Positions 1 to 10,262 of a DNA stretch of 64,000 nucleotides are shown here, in pieces. This DNA comes from Mycteria americana (lineage: Eukaryota > Chordata > Aves > Ciconiiformes > Ciconiidae): the NCBI RefSeq assembly GCF_035582795.1, contig NC_134366.1:151575519-151639518 (forward strand), in the 5' to 3' direction. A program made the position numbers and the translations under genes. The notes under the pieces are model-generated. The model did no database searches. It saw only the letters and a program-made list of their open reading frames with translations, and was not told where the DNA came from. Each line of letters starts with the position of its first letter. Position 1 is the first letter of the stretch.

Positions 1-1343
1 TCTTTCTAGATTTAATTCCACTGCAGTCTTTATTAAGAAACTTGTAACAGTAGAGGGACACTTTTCATTGCAGAGATGGTATACAAGACATCATGTTTTC
101 CATGAGCATGTGACAAAAAGAGTTAGCCAAGAAAAAAACATAAAAACTGTATCAATAATAGCTGACAGTGCGTGAGAGGAAAACACACAAGAGTTCAAGT
201 AACTCTTACCCACAACTGCATTGGAAGTGGGACCGTGCCTCTTGGGGGGGGACCGAGGGGTGGGGGACCACACAGAAATAAACACATGTTCTCTCTTTCT
301 CCATCTGTAAATAACATTTTCACTCACATAATGCTGAGAACCTCGGTAAGCCAACTGTTACAACTGGGATGCTGCTTTTAAGTATTACCATCAACATGTG
401 TGCTAAAAATTAAAGGTTTTTTTTCAGCGCTGATGTTTTGTTTAAATTATTATCCATTGTGTAAAAAGGAATCTAAGTTATTGACACCCTTACGCAAAAA
501 AGCCTTTTGCTTCAATGGCATGCTTAATTAGACAAAAGAAAATTCTTTGTTTATTTAAAGAGTGACTTTGCACTAAACCGTGTAACGCTAGTGCTTGCTG
601 CTTAACCTACTTCCTGTCTGTCTTGTAAAAATTTTTAAAACTACTTAATTTGTGAATTTTTTTGCAACCCACTCATTCTTTCTGGTGACCATACCTCATC
701 TTTAAAAGTTTACAAGCCATCTGAAAGCATGCATGCTGTATCATCTTCAGCTTTGGATAGTCTATTTAGAAACCTGTTTAACTGCTTCTTGTAGTCTCCA
801 TTCTGTGCTGGCACTACGAAGAATTCACAATAAACCAGATGCCCCAGGAGATCTCATAAATGTATATGGATCTGTGTTTAACAGCTGGATTAAGTAACTG
901 AACATTTAAATACAGTATCTAGGCAAACTTGCCTTCTAATTTGTACCGATCGTGACACGTATATGGAAGTATTTTAATATTAAGCAAGAAAGTTAACAAC
1001 GGTCTTGATTTTTTCTACATAAATCCTAAGTGATGTGTCCGATCCTACTCTGAAATGATGGCTCTCAGGAGCATTATGTTTCTCTTGATTGCAAGTGTAT
1101 GGCTGATTTTTAGAACACACAGTGGGGTTTTTTTGTTTCTCGCTAATGCAAGATCACTGGGGTTAAGTGCACAACTCTTGCATTGTAATATTTAATGAAT
1201 TATCTTGACTACAGCTTCCAAAGATGTGACATCATTTTGGATCTGCACTATTTTATGAACTGCTCTAAACAGATGACATCACTGCAACATGTAACTGTTT
1301 TGTAGAAAACAACTACTAAAAAACTTAAATTCTCTTACCACAG
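1..1343 (+). other. VPS13B intron (3' part)
   Basis: No exon with supporting splice sites and VPS13B-like protein was found here. The stretch holds a G-run cluster at 244-266 (G8, G4 and G5 separated by short loops, a possible G-quadruplex). The short open frames at 91-354 (-) and 172-381 (+) look like chance. Confidence 0.7.
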
Positions 1344-4300
1344 GTATTTTGCATGGAGCTGGACTTTCTCAGCTTCCCAAGCAGCGCTCTCATCCAAATG
1401 ATCAACATGTTGAGCAGGCTCCAAACAGCCACGTCAAATATGTCTGGTAAAATTATTTAGACACTTGCTCATTTTTACATCCACATTGTTTATTAATAGG
1501 TTCTGGCCTGTGGTCAAGTTAACAGGCTGCTTCCCTAGGAAAGGCTGAGTTATGGCAGTTTGTTTAGGAACATTAAACACAAAGGTAGTGCATAGAAACC
1601 CAATCTGCAAATGATGGGCTGCTGATCTGCTTCCAGCTTTGGAACTGCAGAGCTGATCTTTATTTAATGGCATTCAGTGAGTTCTTACTTATTTCTCATT
1701 GCACCGAGCCCAAGAAAAATACTGCATATCTCCAGAAACAGCTGTTAGTGAAGATAGCTTTATTTTCTGCACCGAATTTGTAAGCCACTTCTCAGGGTAA
1801 TTTTTCTATTAGGATGGGAAATAGGCTGACCTAGCACAGTTATTAGGCCAATTTTGCAGTGAATGATTAAGGAGTTTTGATAAATAACGGTTTCACATTT
1901 ATTCTCTAAATCTTAAGTCTTACATCTTTCAGTAATGGAGATTTGGAATATACTCCCTGGCTTATTTTGTATTTGTAGGTGATAGCTACAGGCTTAAGTA
2001 AATACATTAGTGATCAAAAGAAGTCCTGGAGGATCCAGTGCATAACACTGACTACTTCTTTTTTTTTCTTTCTTCTTTTTTTTCTTTTTTTTTTCTTTCC
2101 TTGATAATGCAGGAAAATGCTGCAATCTCTAGGAAGGCCGGAGGTCCATATGGCCTTAGACGTCATGATTGTGAGTGGATCAGGCCAGCAGCATGAAGGC
2201 TGCTTGCTGCTCACCTCGGAGGTGCTCTTTGTGGTCAGCATCAGTGAAGACACGCAGCAGCAGGCGTTCCCTGTGACTGAAATTGATTGTCTGGAAGATG
2301 ATCAGCAAAAAGACCTGCTGAAGGTGCAGCTAAAACAACAGAGAGTGCCTTCTGATTTGGAGGTAAAGACTTGAGTACGATTTTAAAGTTACGCTGATGA
2401 CTCTGCTTTTGGCAATGGGCATACTCATCTTTGGGTCGGAAGGCCAGAGTTCTAAGTGCCAAACAGGGGACCTGCTATTTTCATGCACCTCATAGTTGAC
2501 TGTTTTGCCCTTTGGATGAAAGGGACATGTCTCCTCCCTTCTGTCCTCTTATTGATCATCACATTTTGTATCTGTGACAGCAATTTTCTGAGGGGAAAAA
2601 GTAGAGGAAGTCTGGGTTCTTGGTAAGCACCACCTCTTTTCTGAAGAGGTTCTCATGACTACATGTGCATGCGGTGTTTATTGTTTGGCAAGTCAGCATT
2701 GCTGCCTGTGCCTACAAAGTCACAGCGAGAACAGTTCCTTTTATTCTTCTGTGAATTCTCTTTTAACAGTTCAGTGGTGCTGATGCATGCTCCTTTCAGC
2801 ATGTTTCTTATCTTGCCACTTGCAAGGCAGTGGTCTTACTTGGCTGCTAGCTGTATTTACTTCCTTAGATCTTCCTTCTTCTGCAAATGCTAACTTTAAA
2901 ATGGATCAGTTCTTTTGCTGAGATTGGATGCACCAAGTGTTTGCCAGTAAGATCATAAATCCTTCATCTTCATATTGAAAGATCTCTAAGCCATTTGAAT
3001 ACTGAGGTTTTGGATGAATTATCTTCTTTTAATGGTAGAAGAATGTTATATTTTTACACTTTCGGGAAACAATGTTTATTGTATTAAATTCTCAAGTGGA
3101 ATCATATGAGAGAGCATTTCAAAAACACGCATGTCCTGGTTGTTGTTTTTATAAAAGTGCGTCAGGTAGTTTGTAGACTGCTATACCAGAAATTTCTCTT
3201 TTTCAAATACACGAAAAGAACCTATGTAAAACCCCATGAAGTATGAGGTGTGCCAAAAAATAGGGGAGGCTTTAGCACCTTCAGTAAAATCCTAACTTTG
3301 CTGAAGTCACTGAAGAGCTTTGCCATCGATTCCAGCACAGCAAGGACTTCATCTGTGTCATGACAGCGATGGGATTTTTTTGTGAAAGCTTTTTTTAGTG
3401 CTGAATTCTCTATTTACATTTATTGTCTTTCCACTAACCTCAGTCTCAGAGTGCTGTTGACTGAATTTGCCTTCTCTCACCACAAAGCTGCATGAGGCAT
3501 TACTTAAATTTTGATGCAAGTGGGCAAAGCTCAGCTTTTTTATCCCTGAGCGCTGTGTGCTTGCTGGAGGCACACATCAGACTGAATCCAGACTATCCTG
3601 CTCAGTCAAGAGCTACTGTCCTGGAGGGAGGAGGAAGATAATTTGTTCTCCCTAAGGCATTTGATGCACTCAACCCATCCTAACCCTAACTTTAGGGTTA
3701 GCACTAGCCCAGATCTTTTTTTATTAGGCTGTAGTGTGATGGCTTTTGTCTTTGTATCTGGTTATCCAAGGGGTGTAGGAGTAGGGTGCTGCTCTGGGGG
3801 AAGGGTTGCTTGCCCAAAGGTTGCTGCAAGAGGGTGATGAGGCAGAGGGGCTGCCTGTCTGGGAGAAGGGAAGGCAAGGGACAGGGAGCCTAATTCTAGT
3901 CCCCACAGCTGCTGCCGCTGGGAATGTATAGGACTTTCAGACAAGTGGCTCCTGTACCTGTACAGCGCAACCCTACATGGCACATGCAGAGTCCAACGTT
4001 CCCACATACACATGCTAGTACACGCAGTAAATGTGACCTGCTTTGGAGGTACTGGACCAAATACCTGTTTTTTTCTGAAGTTCTGGATAGAAATATGGGA
4101 GTCCTGCTCCAGTGGCGTAGCAATGCCAGGAGCTGTAAGCCTTGAGCCACCCAGCCTCAGTACACGATCTCTTTTGCTGACGCAGGCTCTTGAGAATGCA
4201 GTGAAAATGTATGGCATGATAAAAGCGGTGAAGAGTGCCTGGGCCCCAGGTGGAGCGAAGTCAGCAACAGCAAGACAGCAAAAGCTGAGTGATGCTGTAC

Positions 4301-7300
4301 AAAACAGACCTGGCAGAATACTCCTTTAGAATGCAGATGCTGATGCTGAAATTTGTGTGAAAATGTAAAGAAATGTGCTATAAGGAGGAACAGTTGAAAG
4401 TAAGATAGACAAGAATAAGAAAGTTTAAATTTTTTATGCTAAGGCAGCTACACAATAAAAGATTCCAAAAGCTTCATAAAGTTTTAGTAATTACCTCGAG
4501 TTAAGTCATATTCTTTTGTAATTAATGTTTATTATAGTTTTTTGCCTTAGTGGATTGGGAAATTCCATACTTGGTAATTTCCTTTCTGCAGCTGAGCACG
4601 TCAGTTCTGTGGTGCTTGGGGTGGTGTGTGCAGCGCTGGTGCTGGTGGGAGCCAGGGCCTCCCCTTCAGCTCCCTGACAAGAGCGTCTAAAAACCCTTTG
4701 AATGTGATTAGGAAAGGGAACCTTGGGAGCAGCAAGCTGTGACTTGCAGGTGAGCAGCCTCAGAGCTGCAGACCTACACCTAAATAGATCCAACTCCTAA
4801 ATATTAATGGTAGGCCATCTTGTTGCATGGAAGACGTCCTCAGCTGAAGTGCAGACACGTCTGTACATGATGACATTAGTAAAGATGGCCAGAGTTTTCA
4901 GCTGGAAAATGCCCAGTCAGGTCAATCAAAATATTATGGTGAGTTTAGCAAAATAGAGGTAATGTTACCAAATGTAAATTATGTCTATTTTTCTGATTAA
5001 TTTAGTCAAAGATCCTTGAAATAATACAACAAATTGACACATTTCATTTCAACATCATAAAAATCCACTTTTTTGTCTTATTGCTCACAAAAATAATTGC
5101 CAAAACTTTTGTTTCAGCTCTGCCCAAAACAGTTTCTCCCCTTCCCTTTCCTCAGCTTCTTGGAACTATTAGGAAACAGAACATGAGTTGTTCTACAGCT
5201 GTAATCACTAGAGATGTTACAGAGCATATTTTGACTTCTTCAGCAATAGGTTTGCCTGATGGCTTGTTCACCTCCACAATATATAACTTAATCCATCTGG
5301 CTTAGGAATAGCCTGGATGGATTCTTGAAAACTCTGGCACTGACAACATTGTTATTGAAAGGGAAGCATTAATTGTACTTGGATTATCTTCCAAAGTAAT
5401 TGAGACACTGCTTGCTTCCAGACAGACATCAAACTCAAAAGGCCTGCTCTTCCAGCTGCTCTTGGTATAGCTCATAACATCAAGAAGACAGCAAAAAACT
5501 GAAGGGCCCTGGAATTTCAGATATTCCGGAATTTCTTTGTGATGATCTGCAATGGAGTTTTCATGGTAGTGCTACATGTTATCATCTCTGGAGCTGAAAA
5601 CCAGTCTCGGGATTTTTCACAGCAGTGAAAAAAATCCGAAAGAATCGGCTCTCCTTTGTCAGCGTGCACAAGGCAGCCCATCAGTGCTCCGTACAGATCT
5701 GGACTGCACAACAAAGTTGCTGTAGCTACTGTAGAGTTAGAGTTGCTGAAGGCTTATTCTTTATAAGCCATAACGGGAGGAATTTTAGAAAAATTCTGGA
5801 GTTCTTAACCCAAAAGTATGGCCTTCTAGCATGAAAGGACATGATATCTTTAAGAGTCCTCTAGCAGGTGCGTTAAGCAACCCTTGACTTAAGTTTTGAT
5901 TCATTGAATGATCTGGCTATTAACATTATAGCTGTTCAAAGTAGTGGGCTAAGGCAATCAGTGACAATGTTAGGTCCCATTTGGGAAAAAATGTAGAATA
6001 ACAGCAATTCCAAGTTTCTGTTGTTGTCTTGACAATATAAGCCAAACTGAAACTGGCTGGAGAAGCAGACGGTTGCAGATGAAGTCATCTGGAAGCAAGT
6101 AGGGTCCCAGTTACTTTGGAAGACCATCCAAGTGCAGTTAATATTTCCTCCTGAATAATTATGCTGTATCTGTGGGATATAGCCTGGGCTGAATGAAGGA
6201 TGGGTTCACAAGAGTAGGTGAGTGGGATGCCAGCACCTTTTCCATCTCCTTTCATAACTTGGGTCTTTTGGTCAGTGTGGAAGCAGAACTATAACCCAGC
6301 TTCCCCCGGGCTTATCTCCCTAGAAGTAGAAATCAGGAAAAAATGTGAAGCCACCTACATACCCCATAACTTAAAATCTAGTTTACATAGGTGGTACTTT
6401 AGCACATTTCTCTCCTTTCAACTGGTAAAACAGACTGACTGCTGAGATACTTTTTCTGTGCCACGAGACTGAAGACGTGGTTCAGACGCCACTCTCCGCT
6501 GTTAGCCGTGAGTCTGCTACAGCAGTCTGCCTTCTGATTTTTCCCTCCCTTTAAGGACATTCATGGAAACCACACTCTCCTCTGCCCATTTCATCATTTC
6601 TGCTGTTTCTAGGCATAGGCTCCAACCTTGAACTTCTGAGCTTGTTCATGAGCCTGCTGCCTTTAGCATTTTTGTGGTGGTGATTGAAAACAGGAGTGTT
6701 TCTACTTGCTGAGCAGCAAATGCATCTCCAAAGGCATAGTAAAAAAACCAGAGGGGACTGTTTTGATTTGGATGTGACATCTGTCACTATCTATCAATCA
6801 TATTCTTTCTTCAAATAAGCAATGGTTTGTTTAAAATGAGCCTTGCAGTCCAGAGATGTGACAAGATATTGATCATGGGTGTTAAATTTAATCCAATGGG
6901 CACTGTTTGAAAATATCGTCGCATCTAGCGAGGCATGTGTAAAACTCCCTGAAAGACAGTCAGAACACAGCAGTCTTTGAATCCTTACCGTGACATCCAA
7001 CAAACACATTTTAAACCCTACAAAAATGAAACTGGTCAGCAGTTCTCCAAGTGTAAATAAGGAAGCATCAAAGCCTAGCCCTAGGATAGTTTCTGCCTTT
7101 TTGTTCATTGTCATATTTTGGAAATAACTTCTATTCTGAATGACCTTGCTAGTGATACCACTGTAGCATCCATGGTGGTATTTCTGAAACACATTTTTTT
7201 GAAACCATGCAACTAGCTTGATGCCTGCTTGCATGCTATGACTAGCTAGTCATAGTCATCTTCAATTTCTTCTTCAAAATAAGGGCACAGCAGCTTGATC

Positions 7301-8454
7301 TTCCAAAGCCAGGTTTGCCCATGGCTTTTCATCTAATACTTTATCTGGTTGGAACCATATGGTAGATGCCACCTTTCTGTTGACAGTATTTGTTTTACTG
7401 TATTTTTTTCCACTAGAGGTAGGTTACTTGCATCCCTCTTGCTAGAGCCTTGAACCTGTACATATTTCAGCCTGCAAAAAGGGATTTCTTCAGAGGAGTC
7501 CTTCCAACTCATGGTGGTGAAAAAGGCAGTTTGCACGACACCTTAATTTTTTCTCCAGAAACAACATGCCCAAACCATCTTTAGTAAAACCCTTTTGTTT
7601 AAAAAAATGTAATTGTGTGGGTCCTCTGACCCAGAATGGCTTTTTTGGGTACCAGAAGCAGATGGATATACCCTGTCATAGAACATTCACCTGGAAGGTA
7701 GCTTCTAGTCTTTATTTTAAATCAAGTAACTTAAAGACTTAAACTTAACTGCCCAGATATAGCTATGGGCTGTCTTTAATTGTACTTTGTGAGAAAATGT
7801 TTTTGCTAATTAGAATTGCTATCTGATAAGCACTGCTAAGAGATACTGGCATTTTTCTAAAAAGGGTTCAGATGCTTTTCCTGACTACAAAGAGTTGATC
7901 TGTTGTAAAGATCTACTCTTGACCAAGGTGTCCATCCCTGAAATTCTCAAAAGATACTGTGTAAATTTTCTATGGCAGAGATAGAGCATCTCGGAAGCGT
8001 CCAAAACAGCAAAGGAGAGGACTAATCCACCAAGCACTAAACTATGGGAGAACACTGTTGAATAAAACATCCATTAAACTGTTGTAAGAAAGATCTGGGG
8101 GAGGAAGATAATTTTAACTACAGAAAGTAACGTGGAAGTTATTGTCCTTACTACGAAGTTAAGTTACTGTCAATTACTCAGGAACTATTTTATCTTATCT
8201 GATTTCAGGCAGATGGAGCTAGAGAGAGACTATCAGAGCAACAATACAACCGCCTTGTGGAGTACATCACAAAGACATCTTATCACCTCGCTCCCAGCAC
8301 CGCGACAGTACCAGCATTGCAAACTGTGGCTACCGAACACTTTCCAACTATAATGAAAACATACCAATATGTAGCTGATCCAAATTTTGCCCAAGTATTC
8401 ATTAGCAAATTCACCATGGTGAAAAATAAAGCCTTGAGGAAAGGATTTAATTAA
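1..8454 (+). CDS. VPS13B: VPS13B gene, 3' end (last three coding exons; 5' part off-window)
   Basis: VPS13B (COH1) is a very large bridge-like lipid-transfer protein of the Golgi and endosomes; human loss causes Cohen syndrome. The coding chain here is 1344-1446, 2113-2362 and 8209-8454, giving the last 198 residues of a family about 4,000 residues long. Phases fit at both junctions: the first exon ends with two bases of a Trp codon that the second completes, and the second ends on a codon boundary. The protein carries the family's C-terminal PH-like stretch and ends in the block FTMVKNKALRKGF followed by Asn, which I recognise from vertebrate VPS13B. COX6C and RGS22 downstream give the known synteny. 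Confidence is high for identity; everything upstream of 1344 is taken as intron. Confidence 0.95.
1344..1446 (+). CDS. VPS13B: VPS13B antepenultimate coding exon
   Basis: A 103-bp exon follows an acceptor ending in ttaccacag and is followed by the donor gtaaaatt. The first two bases complete a codon begun in the previous, unseen exon. It then encodes 33 residues including GAGLSQLPKQR and QAPNSHVKYV, and leaves TG, which joins the G at 2113 to make Trp. It carries no start codon and is visible only through its splice sites and the matching phase. Confidence 0.9.
1447..2112 (+). other. VPS13B intron
   Basis: A 666-bp intron ending in a T/C-rich tract and AG. Nothing else was recognised in it. 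Confidence 0.85.
2113..2362 (+). CDS. VPS13B: VPS13B penultimate coding exon (PH-like region)
   Basis: A 250-bp exon is preceded by a strong pyrimidine tract (about 2058-2100) and acceptor gataatgcag, and followed by donor gtaaag. It encodes KMLQSLGRPEVHMALDV, then a beta-strand-rich stretch (HEGCLLLTSEVLFVVSIS, QQAFPVTEIDC) that corresponds to the C-terminal PH-like domain of VPS13 proteins. It ends in phase 0 after DLE. An open-frame call that starts at the ATG at 2117 and runs on to 2374 misses the true left edge and continues four codons into the intron. Confidence 0.94.
3680..3701. repeat. Inverted repeat of the telomere motif
   Basis: CTAACCCTAA, then CT, then TTAGGGTTAG: two perfect 10-bp arms facing each other across a 2-bp spacer. 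The arms match about one and a half vertebrate telomere units in opposite orientation. It lies in the last intron of VPS13B. Confidence 0.75.
7236..7255. repeat. Perfect 20-bp palindrome
   Basis: CTATGACTAGCTAGTCATAG equals its own reverse complement. No flanking duplicated sequence was seen that would tie it to a mobile element. Function unknown. Confidence 0.8.
8209..8454 (+). CDS. VPS13B: VPS13B last coding exon and stop
   Basis: The acceptor is the tatcttatctgatttcag run ending at 8208. Reading from 8209 in phase 0 gives ADGARERLSEQQYNRLVEY, then TYQYVADPNFAQVFISKF, and finally TMVKNKALRKGFN before the stop TAA at 8452-8454. The C-terminal block is highly conserved in VPS13B. The exon completes the 198-residue tail in this window. 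The ATG at 8257 is internal and is not a start. Confidence 0.95.
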   Translation, partial: ADGARERLSEQQYNRLVEYITKTSYHLAPSTATVPALQTVATEHFPTIMKTYQYVADPNFAQVFISKFTMVKNKALRKGFN

Positions 8455-8661
8455 TAATTATTTGTGGCGAGTATAGTAATACCTTACCATTTTGAAAGTA
8501 ATGCTTTCTCAGCACTAACCTACATCAAGTAGAGATGCATGTAATTTTTGAGGAGGTAGGATATGGTAACAAAGTTAAGCCCAACAGCTTTTCTCATCTT
8601 GACAACATTCCTGCTCCCTAGCCAAAATACTGGTACTGGAAGGAAAGTGTTCTAGCGAATG

Positions 8662-8667
8662 AATAAA
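8662..8667 (+). terminator. Proximal poly(A) signal of VPS13B
   Basis: AATAAA on the + strand, 208 bp after the stop codon. It is the first canonical hexamer in the UTR. No strong GT-rich downstream element is obvious, so its use is uncertain. Confidence 0.4.
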
Positions 8668-10239
8668 GTGAAAAGAAACAGCCCTGGGCTATAGCTCAAT
8701 CAAAATCCTTTTTCTTCTCAATAACCAAAAATCAGAGAATAAGGAAAAATTGTGTGCATACAGACACTTTCGCCACACACACAAAATGTGTATCAATACC
8801 TACTATATCATATTTTAGGGTCTGCCAGCTTCTGTTATAAACCAGGTTTATAACTCAGCTGTAAAAACTTGCTCAAGGCTGAGCCTTCCCCCCCTCCCAA
8901 CACGTACATCCTGAGGCAAAACATTTTCCCCCACTAAATCTGAAAAACCCAGTGTGGCTGTTTTAAGTTACTAGTGACAGCTGGGTTTTAGCACCACTTT
9001 AACCTTAAAATAGCTTCCTTTATTTGACTGAAGTTTTGCAGGACATTAGTCCTTAATGTAAACAGGTGCCTTTGTGTGGTTTGGAGAACAAAACATGAAC
9101 TACAACATGAATTTATTCTTAAAACTGTCTGTATACAGAAACTTTATTTTATCCACCATCAAATTTTCAGAAGGACTTTCAATGTATATATGATATTGTG
9201 CATTGTCTGGTTGTTAGCTGGAAGCCAGTAACATGAAGTTCAAAAATTTAAGAAACAGAGCTTAGTCTCCTTAAAATCTACCAAAAATCTGCAAGCTCAG
9301 TGTAACATAGATTGTGCAGGTGATAAGTATAGCCTTGTTGGGTCTCACTTACTTCTGATCTGCCACCACTACATAGTACATGCTCAGTTAAATCCTAATT
9401 CATGTTATGCTTATCATCTTGGAACAGATAAAACCAGGGATATTTAGAAACAAGGCCTTTCAAATATGTTTGTGCTAATCAAAGTGAGTTTTTTTCAAGT
9501 TGATCAAAAAGTATGGATGCCAATTACATTAGTAGTTAATGATGCCATCACGGTACACTTATGAATATGATGTTAAACACATCAAGACAAATGAGCTTTC
9601 TAAGTGTCTTATTTTTCAGATGTTTTACAGTTTGTAGTAGACAAGAAAGCACTGTCTAGATTACTTTATAAACCAAATCTGGCTATGGCAGTTTTATTTT
9701 AAAAAACAAAAGCTTACTTGATTTTCAACTATGCATGTTACTTTTCTTCCCTTTTCTATGTGCTTATGGACATGAATTTTGTCTGGGGATTCCTGAACAT
9801 GGCCGGAATTGGAGACAAGAACTGGAATAAAATCTGATCATCGTTTGGAACAGATACATATGCTTTATAGTTAATAACTTCTATGCATACTTGATATGAC
9901 CAAATGCACAGTAAATAAGAATGTAGTGACTGCAATGTTTTTCTCGTGAGTTCTGTTTTGTTAAAAGGTATTTCTAAAAGCCGTGTCTCTTGTGTACTGA
10001 AAATACAGAAGCCTGGGATCTGCATTGTCGTTTTCTGACTGTGAAATAAGCCCATCCATTATCAACATTTCATACAGTGATTAATAATTTAGTCATTGTT
10101 TAAATAACATGATTTTAAAAAAATGTATATGTATATACATACACATGCTTCATTCCTGAATATTTTATGGAAATAGTTTAATACTTCTAATTTTGCATAT
10201 TGGTGGATAAATTGTAATATAATGAGATCGTTTAAAGAT

Positions 10240-10245
10240 AATAAA
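10240..10245 (+). terminator. Distal poly(A) signal of VPS13B
   Basis: AATAAA on the + strand, followed about 20 bp later by a G/T-rich stretch. It is the better candidate for the main cleavage site of VPS13B. Confidence 0.5.
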
Positions 10246-10262
10246 GCTATTCCTATAATACT

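Larger units (their letters stand above)
2363..8208 (+). other. VPS13B last intron
   Basis: A 5.8-kb intron. It contains a telomere-motif inverted repeat (3680-3701), a somewhat GC-richer block at 3600-4300 with overlapping open frames on both strands that resemble no protein I know, and a perfect 20-bp palindrome at 7236-7255. No additional exon is supported. Confidence 0.8.
8455..10262 (+). other. VPS13B: VPS13B 3' UTR (probable extent)
   Basis: This is AT-rich, non-coding sequence after the stop codon. Canonical AATAAA hexamers on the + strand lie at 8662-8667 (short UTR, about 0.2 kb) and 10240-10245. The latter is followed by a GT-rich stretch (cttggttttgtgagctatttgg) typical of a downstream element. 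The distal site would give a UTR of about 1.8 kb. The start is certain if the stop is; the end is inferred. Confidence 0.6.

Noticed and set aside
3762-4329. Overlapping open frames of 151 (-) and 105 (+) codons in the last VPS13B intron
   Set aside because: Mutually overlapping on opposite strands, no family resemblance, no splice context.
6794-7234. 146-codon open frame on the - strand in the last VPS13B intron
   Set aside because: No recognised domain, no conservation I can recall, and no splice or promoter context; AT-rich chance frame.
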